Part shown: positions 1-7,175 of the stretch, one piece after another
How the letters are laid out: every line of letters starts with the position of its first letter
How positions within the stretch are numbered: position 1 is the first letter of the stretch
Assembly: GCA_044375955.1 (NCBI GenBank)
Contig: JBILLS010000038.1
Coordinates: forward strand, 1-16,719
Reading direction: 5' to 3'
Source of the DNA: VGCC01 sp044375955
GTDB taxonomy: Bacteria; Actinomycetota; Actinomycetes; S36-B12
DNA length: 16,719 nt
The notes under the pieces: model-generated
Database searches by the model: none
What the model was told of the DNA's origin: nothing
The model's input: only the letters and a program-made list of their open reading frames with translations
Translations under genes and position numbers: made by a program

Positions 1-1
1 G

Positions 2-616
2 GCCGGCAAGACCAGCCTCTTCGAAGTCCTCTCCGGCCGCCAACTGCGGCACGGAGGGGACGTCGTCTTTTCCGGTGAGTCAGTCGCGAAACTGCCGATG
101 CGGGAGCGCGTTGCGCGGGGACTGGTGCGCAGCTACCAGCGCCCGATCGTCCCCGCGGGATTGACGGTCGCCGAAACTCTGAAGGCAGCACGCAAGGCCT
201 ACAAGCCGTACCCCTCCCGGCTGCAGTTGGAGTGGGCCACCGAGTTCGTGCACATGCGGGCGTCCATGCACCAGCCCACCGGATCCCTGGAGACCCTCGA
301 GCGTCGCAAGTTGATGCTGGCGTGTCTACTCCTGCGTTCCCCAAAGATCGTGTTGCTCGACGAACCCGCATCCGGGTTGACCGGATCGGAGATCGACGAG
401 ATCGACCTCATCGTGCGGAAGTTGTCCCAGGAGTACGGGATCGCGGTGCTCCTGATCGAGCACCGATTGGAGCTCCTCGCGATGGTCGCCTCGCGGGTGT
501 TGGTGCTCGACGTCGGGCAGGTCATCGCGGAAGGCCCGCCCGAGAAGGTGTTCCTCGAGCCGCAGGTCCGCCAGGCCTACTTCGATGTCCCGATCACCGG
601 GGATGTGGTGGCGTAA
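2..616 (+). CDS. livG: Liv-type ABC transporter ATP-binding protein (LivG-like), 5' end outside window
   Basis: This is one of two cytoplasmic ATPases of a branched-chain amino acid/amide-type ABC importer. The open frame runs in from the window edge, so the true start is upstream. The first visible residues are the end of the Walker A loop (AGKTSL). Walker B is clear (KIVLLDEPASGL), as is a switch histidine (LLIEHRL). The ABC signature before Walker B is degenerate: where LivG proteins usually read LSxGQxRR, this one reads LETLERR (bases 287-307), lacking the signature serine and glycine. The stop TAA shares one base with the next start (TAATG). The stretch 2-97 has no start codon of its own and belongs to this frame. 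LivG is preferred over LivF because of gene order and the histidine switch. The substrate-binding protein is not in the window. Confidence 0.9.
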   Translation, partial: AGKTSLFEVLSGRQLRHGGDVVFSGESVAKLPMRERVARGLVRSYQRPIVPAGLTVAETLKAARKAYKPYPSRLQLEWATEFVHMRASMHQPTGSLETLERRKLMLACLLLRSPKIVLLDEPASGLTGSEIDEIDLIVRKLSQEYGIAVLLIEHRLELLAMVASRVLVLDVGQVIAEGPPEKVFLEPQVRQAYFDVPITGDVVA

Positions 617-1338
617 TGGCCATCCTTGAGATCGACGGGCTTTCCGCCGGGTATGGGCCCGTGCGGGTTCTGCACGACCTGTCCGTGACCGTCGAACCGG
701 GGGAGCGCCTGGGTTTGGTCGGGCTCAACGGCCACGGCAAGACGACGTTCCTCAGCGCGATCGTCGGACTGACCGGGTGGCAGGACGGATCGGTGCTGTT
801 CCGTGGTGAACAGATCGGTGGCCGTCGCACACATGGCATGGGGCGCAAGACCCCGGAGATCGTGCGGCGCGGCATCGCACTCGCACCCCAGGGGGATGCG
901 ATCTTCCCGGGACTGTCGGTGCGCGAGAACCTCGACTCCGGTGCGTACACCGGCGCCACCTGGCGCTCCCGCCGCAAGCGGCGTGAGCGGATCCTGGAGG
1001 TGTTCCCGCCGCTGGCACCGCTGCTCGGCCAGAGCGCGGGCACGCTCTCCGGTGGCGAACGGCGCATGGTCAGCGTGGGTCGGGCGCTGATGTCCGATGC
1101 GTCGCTCTATTTGGTGGACGAACCGTCGTTGGGTTTGGCACCGAAGATCTCCCTGAGCCTGGTCGCAGCACTCCTCGAGATCGACCTGGGTGACGGCGCG
1201 ATGATCATCGCCGAGCAGAACCTGCCCCTGATCGAAGGTCGCGTGGACCGGGTGCTGGGAATGCACGCCGGAGAGTTGAAACTCGATGTCGGCGAAGCGT
1301 TGGGCGATGTTCCACCGGCGGCGGGGGTGCACCTGTGA
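616..1338 (+). CDS. livF: Liv-type ABC transporter ATP-binding protein (LivF-like)
   Basis: This is the second ATPase of the importer, 240 residues, close to the usual LivF length. Walker A is GLNGHGKTT (about residues 35-43), the signature is a canonical LSGGERRM, and Walker B is SLYLVDEPSLGLAP. The switch position reads IIAEQN: the Q in place of His is the usual LivF form. The ATG overlaps the livG stop by one base, and its own stop overlaps the next GTG by four (GTGA), so translation is probably coupled. With the degenerate LivG signature, the heterodimer should have one standard ATP site (LivG Walker motifs plus LivF signature) and one weak one. Family assignment is firm; the transported substrate is inferred only from the downstream amidase genes. 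Confidence 0.95.
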   Translation: MAILEIDGLSAGYGPVRVLHDLSVTVEPGERLGLVGLNGHGKTTFLSAIVGLTGWQDGSVLFRGEQIGGRRTHGMGRKTPEIVRRGIALAPQGDAIFPGLSVRENLDSGAYTGATWRSRRKRRERILEVFPPLAPLLGQSAGTLSGGERRMVSVGRALMSDASLYLVDEPSLGLAPKISLSLVAALLEIDLGDGAMIIAEQNLPLIEGRVDRVLGMHAGELKLDVGEALGDVPPAAGVHL

Positions 1339-2228
1339 TCGAGGTGGTGATCAGCGCACTAGTGCTGGCGTCGATGTATGGCCTGATCGCGATCGGCATC
1401 TCGCTCACGTGGGCCAGCATCGGCATGCTCAACCTGGCGCAAGGATTCATCTTCACCGCGGGTGGCTACACCGCGTGGCTGTATGCCCAGTACGCCGAGG
1501 GCTGGGGGCTCGAGGGTGTGGGTCTGTCCGCGGGTGTCCTGGTCTTCGGCATGTTGGGCTCGGCCGTAGCCGGGCTGTTCGTCGGGGCGATCGCCTTCCT
1601 GCCCCTGCAGGACCGAGATAACTTCCGAACGCGCAGCCTGATCGCCACGCTCGCGATCTCGTTGATCGGCACGCAGCTGTGGTTAATCCTGTTCGGCCCG
1701 CAGAACAAGCCGCTGCCCCCTGTGTTCGGCGAGGGTCGGATCGAGATCGGTCCCGCCGGAATGTCCTACCAGCAGCTCGGCACGATCATCGTCGCCGCCG
1801 TCATGCTCGCCCTAGTGATCCTGTGGATGCGCAGCAGCCGTCGGGGCCTGCAGATGCGCGCGATGATGATGAATCCGCTCGGTGCGGCAGTGGTCGGTGT
1901 CTCGGTGCGCAGCACCGGCATGCGGGTGCTCGCGATCAGCGGTGCCCTGACCGGGTTGTCCTCGGTGCTGCTGGCCCAGGTGTTCTTCGTCAGTCCCACC
2001 TCCGGGGTCCAGCCGCTGACCACCGGGTTGATCATTTCGCTGGCCGGTGGCCTCGGATCCATCCCCGGAACCGTGATCGCGGCCGGATTGATCGGTCTCG
2101 CCGAGGCACTGACCGCGCGGTACCTGCAGCAGTCCCTGGTGCCCTTCGTGCTGTTCGCGATCGTCGTACTGATCCTGATCTTCCGGCCGCGTGGCCTCGG
2201 TGGTCTGCTGGAGGACGTTCGTGAGTGA
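1335..2228 (+). CDS. livH: Liv-type ABC transporter permease (LivH-like)
   Basis: This is an integral membrane permease of 297 residues with about eight hydrophobic segments. The N-terminal stretch (ALVLASMYGLIAIGISLTWA, followed by GMLNLAQG) is typical of LivH/UrtB proteins. The coupling-helix area before the last membrane segments contains MRAMMMNPLGAAVVGVSV, which matches the family's cytoplasmic loop. A GTG start at 1335 overlaps the livF stop by four bases; no better start lies nearby. The stop overlaps the next gene, whose GTG begins at 2221. It should pair with the downstream LivM-like permease to form the translocation path. Confidence 0.95.
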   Translation: MIEVVISALVLASMYGLIAIGISLTWASIGMLNLAQGFIFTAGGYTAWLYAQYAEGWGLEGVGLSAGVLVFGMLGSAVAGLFVGAIAFLPLQDRDNFRTRSLIATLAISLIGTQLWLILFGPQNKPLPPVFGEGRIEIGPAGMSYQQLGTIIVAAVMLALVILWMRSSRRGLQMRAMMMNPLGAAVVGVSVRSTGMRVLAISGALTGLSSVLLAQVFFVSPTSGVQPLTTGLIISLAGGLGSIPGTVIAAGLIGLAEALTARYLQQSLVPFVLFAIVVLILIFRPRGLGGLLEDVRE

Positions 2229-3747
2229 ACAACCCCGCCTCGTCGGCCGCCGGGCATACCGTCCGCACTGGCCGGTCAACAGTGCCCGCGTGTTCAAGCG
2301 GCGCCGTTGGCCCGGAACCAAGCGCTCGATGCTCAAACTCTCCGGCCGCTACAACCCCAAGACCCTGCGTCGGGAGATGGTGCTCACCGACAAGAAGCCG
2401 CTGTTCTGGTCGGTAGGACTGCTTGCCCTGCTGCTGCTACCCCTCGGCATCGCCTCCGAACGGTTCTTCACCATGTTCGGGATCATCTGCATCTACGCAG
2501 CCATCAACGTGATGTGGACCTTGATCATCGGCACCGCGGGTTTGCAGTCCTTCGCCACCCTGGCCACCGTCGGCGTCGGCGCCTACGGAGCCGGGTATTT
2601 GAGCGTGACGTACGGCATTCCATGGCCGGCGATGCTCGTGGTGGGCGCGGTCCTCGGCGGGTTGATGGGCTGGATCATCTCCCTGCCCGCGCGCCGGTTG
2701 GACGGGTTGTATTACGCGCTGCTGACCCTCGGACTGTCCGAGTTCATGCGCAACTTCGTCACCCAGTCTGATGAGTTGGGCGGGAAGTTCAACGGCGCAC
2801 TGTTCGGGGTCGGTCGGATCATCCCGTCGGATCTGCTCACATCTCGTGTAGGCCAGTCGCTGCTGTATGTGACGGCGTTCATCGCACTGCTCATCGCCCT
2901 GGCGGTGTTCCGGTGGGTGAACGGTGGCCGCACCGGCATCCTGCTGCGGGCCGCAGCCACCTCCAAGGAGGACGAAGCGTTCTCCTCGGCCCTGGGCATC
3001 GACTTCAACAAGGAACGCACCCGAGTGTTCATCATCGCCTCCGCGGTGCTCGGCTTCCTCGGTGCGTTCTACGCCACCTACATCGGCGGCACCTCGCTGC
3101 AGATCTTCAGCCTGGAGCTGCTGCTGCTCCTGCTCGCCATGATCGTCATCGGCGGGTTGGGTCGGGCCGAGGGCGCCGTGGTGGGCACGGTGATCGTCGT
3201 CGGCATCACCCAGTGGTTCACCGACTGGGGTCCCTGGCGCATCGTCCTCGTCGGGGTGTTGGCCCTTGCCTCGGTGCTGTTCACCCGCAACGGCCTGTTC
3301 GGACTCAAGGCGCAGATCGAGGAGATCCGAGACCGCCGCAAGGCGCTGTATCGGGCCGGCATCACCAGCAGGTACGCGGAGTTCCTGCCGCAGCAGGCAC
3401 CCGAGATCCACGACAAGTCCGAGATCGTGGGCCGAGTGTTCGAGCGGTCACTGCGGGATCGGTTGCGTTCCTGGATCAGCCCGGAGCTCATCGCCGAGCA
3501 CGAGGCCAAGCCACTGGGGCAGCACTCGGACCGCCTCGAGCGCATGCTCAACTACTTCCGCAAGGCACCGATCCCCGACAAGTACGTGGTGTATTGCGAA
3601 GTCCCGTTCGAGTCCTACCGGGTGGTGGCCCTCAGTGGTCTGCCGGGTGTGCCACCACGCATCGTCGACGACAAGAAGTATGCGAGCCTGGACGAGGCGT
3701 ACCACGCCGTATTCCTGCGCCGCGTGAACGACCTGAGAGCCCACTGA
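2221..3747 (+). CDS. livM: LivM-like permease fused to a dimethylformamidase small-subunit-like domain
   Basis: A single 508-residue frame. Residues 1-60 are a very basic N-terminal tail. About 60-360 is a LivM-type permease with multiple membrane segments, ending near RNGLFGLK. A charged linker (about 363-400) leads to a soluble domain (about 405-508). That domain contains LERMLNYFRKAPIPDKYVVY, ESYR and ends in AYHAVFLRRVNDLRAH, which I recognise as similar to the roughly 132-residue small subunit (DmfA1) of N,N-dimethylformamidase. LivM proteins normally stop near the end of the membrane domain. No in-frame ATG occurs near the junction, so a separate small-subunit gene is unlikely. The start chosen is GTG 2221, preceded by GGAGG (2210-2214), over GTG 2191, which lacks such a site and lies inside livH. 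The large subunit follows 15 bp downstream. Basic residues flanking the membrane core place both tails in the cytoplasm. Confidence 0.88.
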   Translation: MSEQPRLVGRRAYRPHWPVNSARVFKRRRWPGTKRSMLKLSGRYNPKTLRREMVLTDKKPLFWSVGLLALLLLPLGIASERFFTMFGIICIYAAINVMWTLIIGTAGLQSFATLATVGVGAYGAGYLSVTYGIPWPAMLVVGAVLGGLMGWIISLPARRLDGLYYALLTLGLSEFMRNFVTQSDELGGKFNGALFGVGRIIPSDLLTSRVGQSLLYVTAFIALLIALAVFRWVNGGRTGILLRAAATSKEDEAFSSALGIDFNKERTRVFIIASAVLGFLGAFYATYIGGTSLQIFSLELLLLLLAMIVIGGLGRAEGAVVGTVIVVGITQWFTDWGPWRIVLVGVLALASVLFTRNGLFGLKAQIEEIRDRRKALYRAGITSRYAEFLPQQAPEIHDKSEIVGRVFERSLRDRLRSWISPELIAEHEAKPLGQHSDRLERMLNYFRKAPIPDKYVVYCEVPFESYRVVALSGLPGVPPRIVDDKKYASLDEAYHAVFLRRVNDLRAH

Positions 3748-3753
3748 GGGATC

Positions 3754-3760
3754 GGAGAAA
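3754..3760 (+). promoter_or_regulatory. Ribosome binding site for the dimethylformamidase large subunit
   Basis: The purine run GGAGAAA lies just upstream of ATG 3763 and directly after the livM stop (3745-3747). It fixes the start of the large subunit and shows that this gene has its own ribosome entry signal, unlike the upstream transporter genes, which overlap one another. Confidence 0.6.
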
Positions 3761-3762
3761 CC

Positions 3763-6060
3763 ATGGCAAAGATCGCACTCACCGGGTACACGGACAAGAT
3801 CAGTGTCGCCCCGGGAGAATCGGTCGACTTCAAGGTGAGCGCGGACAACGCGACCACCGCGCATGTGGAGATCGTGCGGATCATCCACGGGGACGAGCAC
3901 CCGGATGGCCCCGGGTTCATCGAGGAAGTCGTCGCGTCCAACTGCGCCGGTGATCATCCGGTGCGCAAGCAGTTCGTCGACGTAGGCAATGCCGTGATCG
4001 TGGACGATCCGACCGGACGGTTGGCCGGCACGGGAGCGATGACGTTGTGGGCGTACGTCTTTCCCACCACCCCGACGAAGGGCCGTCAGGTGATCCTCGG
4101 CAAGTTCGCCCTGCACGAGAACGCCGGCTACGCGATGGGCATCGGCGGCCAAGGGCGTCTGGCCTTCTGGGTCGGCGACGGCACCGACACCGACGAGATC
4201 GTCTCCCCGGTCCCGATGGTTCACCACACGTGGTATTTCGTCGCCGCGTCCTATGACCCGAAGTCTGGTGACGCCGCGCTCATCCAGGAAGCGGTGGTCA
4301 ACCCATACAACGGGCGCCTGGGCAAGGTCGCCCCCTTCGACCACTACTCGTTGGTCGAGCAGAAGCTGAGAGTGAAGCCGACTGCGGCGTCCACCCCGTT
4401 CATGTGGGCGGCAGCGCAGAACTCCGCACCCGTGCGCGGTGTGTTCAAGGAGTTCCTCTACAACGGCAAAATCGACCGTGCCGGTGTGATCGATCGCGCG
4501 CTGTCTGTACAGGGTCTCAAGGAGCTAGCTGCCGGGTCGAGCGGTGGTGGCGATATCGCGCGCTGGGACACCACCGCCGGATACGGGGAGTCCGGGATCG
4601 ACGACGTGGTGCGTGACGTGTCCGGTAACGGCCTCGATGGTGTCGGGGTGCAGCGGCCGGTGCGCGCCATGACCGGGTACAACTGGAGCGGCAAGCACGA
4701 CGACTGGCGCGTGGCCCCCGGCGAGTACGGCGGCATCGCCTTCCACGACGACGCGGTGATGGACTGCGGGTGGGAGACCACCTTCACCTGGAACGTGCCG
4801 GCCGGTACACGGAGCGGGGCGTACGCGGCCCGCGTGACATCCGGGGACGCTGAGGATCACATCCCGTTCTTCGTACGGCCCGCCTCACCGACCGCGCCGA
4901 TCCTGTTCCTGATGCCGACGAACTCTTACCTGGCCTACGCGAACGAGATGATCGTGCACCACGTGCCCGTCGGTCAGGCGATCCTGTCGCACCCGGCGGT
5001 CCTTAGCGAAGCGGAGGCGGACTACTACCAGGATCCACGGTTCGGTCGGTCCACCTACGACCACCACTCCGATGGTGCCGGTGTGTGCTTCGCCTCCTGG
5101 CACCGACCGATCCTGAACATGCGCCCCAAGTGGCGGTCCTCCGCGATCGGCACGGTCTGGCAGTTCCCGCGTGACCTGTCCTTGATCGCGTGGCTGGAGA
5201 AGAAGGGCTACTCCTACGACGTGGCCACCGACCACGACCTCGAGCGCGAGGGCCTGGACATGCTCACCCCGTACTCGGTGGTGCTCACCGGATCGCATCC
5301 GGAGTACTGGAGTGAAAAGAGCCTGAATAACCTCGAGGACTACATCGCCGGTGGTGGCCGCTTGATGTATCTGGGGGGCAACGGCTTCTACTGGGTGATC
5401 TCCTACCGCGACGGGGAACCGGAGCTGATGGAGGTGCGCAAGGGCGAGGCCGGCATGCGCGCCTGGCAGGCCGAACCCGGCGAGTACTACCACCAGACGT
5501 CGGCCGAACGCGGCGGCATCTGGCGCAACCGCGCCCGGCCCCCCCAGAAGCTCACCGGTGTCGGGTTCACCACCCAGGGCTTCGACGAGTGCCACCCGTA
5601 CCGCCGGATGCCCGATAGCTACCACAAGTCGGTGTCGTGGATCTTCGACGGTGTCGAGGGTGAGACGTTCGGTGACTTCGGTCTGGCCCTCGGTGGTGCA
5701 GCAGGGTTGGAAACCGAGCGTTACGACCTCGAGTTGGGCACACCCCCGCACACGAAACTGCTCGCATCGTCGACTTCGTGGTCGGACAACTACGCCAGCG
5801 TGCACGAAGACATCCTGTTCAACCACCCGGGCACCTTGGGCACCCAGAGCCCGTCTGTGCGCGCGGACATGACGTACTTCACCACGGCCAATGACGGTGC
5901 GGTGTTCTCCACCGGATCGATCGCGTGGATCAGTGCGCTCCCGTGCTTCGACTTCGACAACAACTGCTCGCGCGTCATGGCCAACGTGCTGGACGCGTTC
6001 ATCAAGCCAGGCTCACTACCCGGTGGTGCGTGGGATCAGGAAGAGAAGTCCTGGACGTAG
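3763..6060 (+). CDS. dmfA2: N,N-dimethylformamidase large-subunit-like iron amidohydrolase
   Basis: A 765-residue protein, close to the roughly 762 residues of the Paracoccus/Alcaligenes enzyme, which hydrolyses dimethylformamide to dimethylamine and formate. An N-terminal beta-rich part (about 10-60) is followed by a LamG/concanavalin-like region (about 85-260), then the catalytic part with the family motifs PTNSYLAYAN (about 386-395), STYDHHSDG (about 430-438), SHPEYW (511-516) and GGNGFYW. As I recall the Paracoccus structure, one ferric iron is held by two tyrosines and a glutamate, with a histidine two residues before the glutamate. Y392, Y432, H512 and E514 fit that spacing. There is no signal peptide, so it should be cytoplasmic. 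The partner small subunit seems to be the C-terminal domain of the upstream permease. Many actinobacterial relatives are uncharacterised, so the real amide substrate is open. Confidence 0.88.
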   Translation: MAKIALTGYTDKISVAPGESVDFKVSADNATTAHVEIVRIIHGDEHPDGPGFIEEVVASNCAGDHPVRKQFVDVGNAVIVDDPTGRLAGTGAMTLWAYVFPTTPTKGRQVILGKFALHENAGYAMGIGGQGRLAFWVGDGTDTDEIVSPVPMVHHTWYFVAASYDPKSGDAALIQEAVVNPYNGRLGKVAPFDHYSLVEQKLRVKPTAASTPFMWAAAQNSAPVRGVFKEFLYNGKIDRAGVIDRALSVQGLKELAAGSSGGGDIARWDTTAGYGESGIDDVVRDVSGNGLDGVGVQRPVRAMTGYNWSGKHDDWRVAPGEYGGIAFHDDAVMDCGWETTFTWNVPAGTRSGAYAARVTSGDAEDHIPFFVRPASPTAPILFLMPTNSYLAYANEMIVHHVPVGQAILSHPAVLSEAEADYYQDPRFGRSTYDHHSDGAGVCFASWHRPILNMRPKWRSSAIGTVWQFPRDLSLIAWLEKKGYSYDVATDHDLEREGLDMLTPYSVVLTGSHPEYWSEKSLNNLEDYIAGGGRLMYLGGNGFYWVISYRDGEPELMEVRKGEAGMRAWQAEPGEYYHQTSAERGGIWRNRARPPQKLTGVGFTTQGFDECHPYRRMPDSYHKSVSWIFDGVEGETFGDFGLALGGAAGLETERYDLELGTPPHTKLLASSTSWSDNYASVHEDILFNHPGTLGTQSPSVRADMTYFTTANDGAVFSTGSIAWISALPCFDFDNNCSRVMANVLDAFIKPGSLPGGAWDQEEKSWT

Positions 6061-6071
6061 GGGGAAGACAG

Positions 6072-7175
6072 ATGGCAACCGGATACGTCTGGCATGAGTT
6101 GTATGGCTGGCATGACACCAGTACGCACGCGGGCTTCCTGCCGCCTGGCCTGGTCATGCAGCCGTATCAGCACTTCGAGTCCCCGGAGTCCAAACAGCGC
6201 TTCCACTCCCTGGTGGAGGTGAGCGGGCTCGCCGATCACCTGGTGCGCATCGTCCCGAGTCCCGCGACGGACGAGGACATCCTGCGTATTCACACCCCGG
6301 AGCACCTGGCGCGGATCAAGGCCGAGAGCGCGACCCTGCGTGGTGGTGACGCCGGTGATGGCACCTCCCCGTTCGGCCCGCAGGGCCACGGCATCGCGGC
6401 GCTCGCCGCGGGCGGCTCGATCGCCGCACTCGAGGCGGTACTGGCCGGTGAGGTGGCCAACGCGTACGCCCTCGTGCGGCCACCCGGTCATCACGCTCGC
6501 CCGGAGACCGGGATGGGCTTCTGCATCTACGCCAATGCCGCGATCGCGATCGCGAAGGCGAGGGCGGCCAACCCGGACCTGCGTGTGGCCACGGTGGACT
6601 GGGACGTTCATCACGGCAACGGCACCCAGGCCGCGTTCTATACCGATCCGAACGTGCTCACCATCTCGTTGCACCAGGACGACCTCTTCCCCCGCAATAG
6701 TGGATCGATCGAGGAGCGCGGGGAGGGTGAGGGCCTCGGGTACGCGATCAACATCCCACTGCCCGCCGGCACCGGAAACGGGGGGTATGAGTACGCGATG
6801 GAGACCGTGGTGGTCCCCGCCCTGCGAGCCTTCGCCCCAGACGTGATCGTCGTGCCGTCGGGCTTCGATGCGAGCGCCTTCGACCCGTTGGGCCGCATGT
6901 CGGTAACCACGTCGGGGTATCGGTCACTGACCCGGCGGTTGATGGACGTCGCAGATGACGTGTGTTCCGGTCGGATCATGATGACCCATGAGGGCGGGTA
7001 CTCACCCACGTACGTGCCGCTGTGCGGAGTGACGGTCCTCAGTGAGATGTCCGGGGTTCCGGTGGACGTGGTGCACGAGCTCTATGCCGGTTTCGACACC
7101 ATGCCTGAGCAGGCGTTGAACGATTTTCAGAAGGCCGCGGTGGATCGGGCCGGTGCCGCGGTGAAACTCCCATGA
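6072..7175 (+). CDS. Class II histone deacetylase / acetylpolyamine amidohydrolase-like zinc deacylase
   Basis: A 367-residue member of the HDAC fold family; bacterial members remove acyl groups from small amines such as acetylated polyamines. The active-site histidine pair is in RPPGHHARPE (H140, H141). The zinc ligands are D178 and H180 in DWDVHHGNG and D266 in PSGFDAS. The catalytic tyrosine is Y310 in HEGGYSPTYVP. ATG 6072 is preceded by a GGGGAAG run (6061-6067) and was chosen over the much longer upstream open frame, which overlaps the previous gene. It lies 11 bp after the large-subunit stop, and its own stop overlaps the next ATG (ATGA). In this operon it probably acts on an amide related to the transported compound rather than on a protein; that is inference. 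Confidence 0.93.
   Translation: MATGYVWHELYGWHDTSTHAGFLPPGLVMQPYQHFESPESKQRFHSLVEVSGLADHLVRIVPSPATDEDILRIHTPEHLARIKAESATLRGGDAGDGTSPFGPQGHGIAALAAGGSIAALEAVLAGEVANAYALVRPPGHHARPETGMGFCIYANAAIAIAKARAANPDLRVATVDWDVHHGNGTQAAFYTDPNVLTISLHQDDLFPRNSGSIEERGEGEGLGYAINIPLPAGTGNGGYEYAMETVVVPALRAFAPDVIVVPSGFDASAFDPLGRMSVTTSGYRSLTRRLMDVADDVCSGRIMMTHEGGYSPTYVPLCGVTVLSEMSGVPVDVVHELYAGFDTMPEQALNDFQKAAVDRAGAAVKLP

Noticed and set aside
2191..2220. Earlier GTG start for the LivM-like gene
   Set aside because: It lies inside livH without a ribosome site; GTG 2221 has GGAGG at proper distance and gives a stop/start overlap like the other genes.
2437..3411. Long minus-strand open frame of 324 codons opposite livM
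   Set aside because: It is rich in Gln, Asp, Gly and His with no recognisable motif, and lies entirely opposite a well-supported permease; this is the usual antisense shadow in high-GC coding DNA.
3301..3450. Separate small-subunit gene with an internal start after livM
   Set aside because: No in-frame ATG exists here, the in-frame GTG codons at 3427 and 3436 lack ribosome sites, and the frame from the permease is continuous.
4885..5826. Minus-strand open frame of 313 codons opposite the dimethylformamidase large subunit
   Set aside because: The protein is low-complexity and unlike any family I know, and the plus-strand frame carries all the DMFase motifs.
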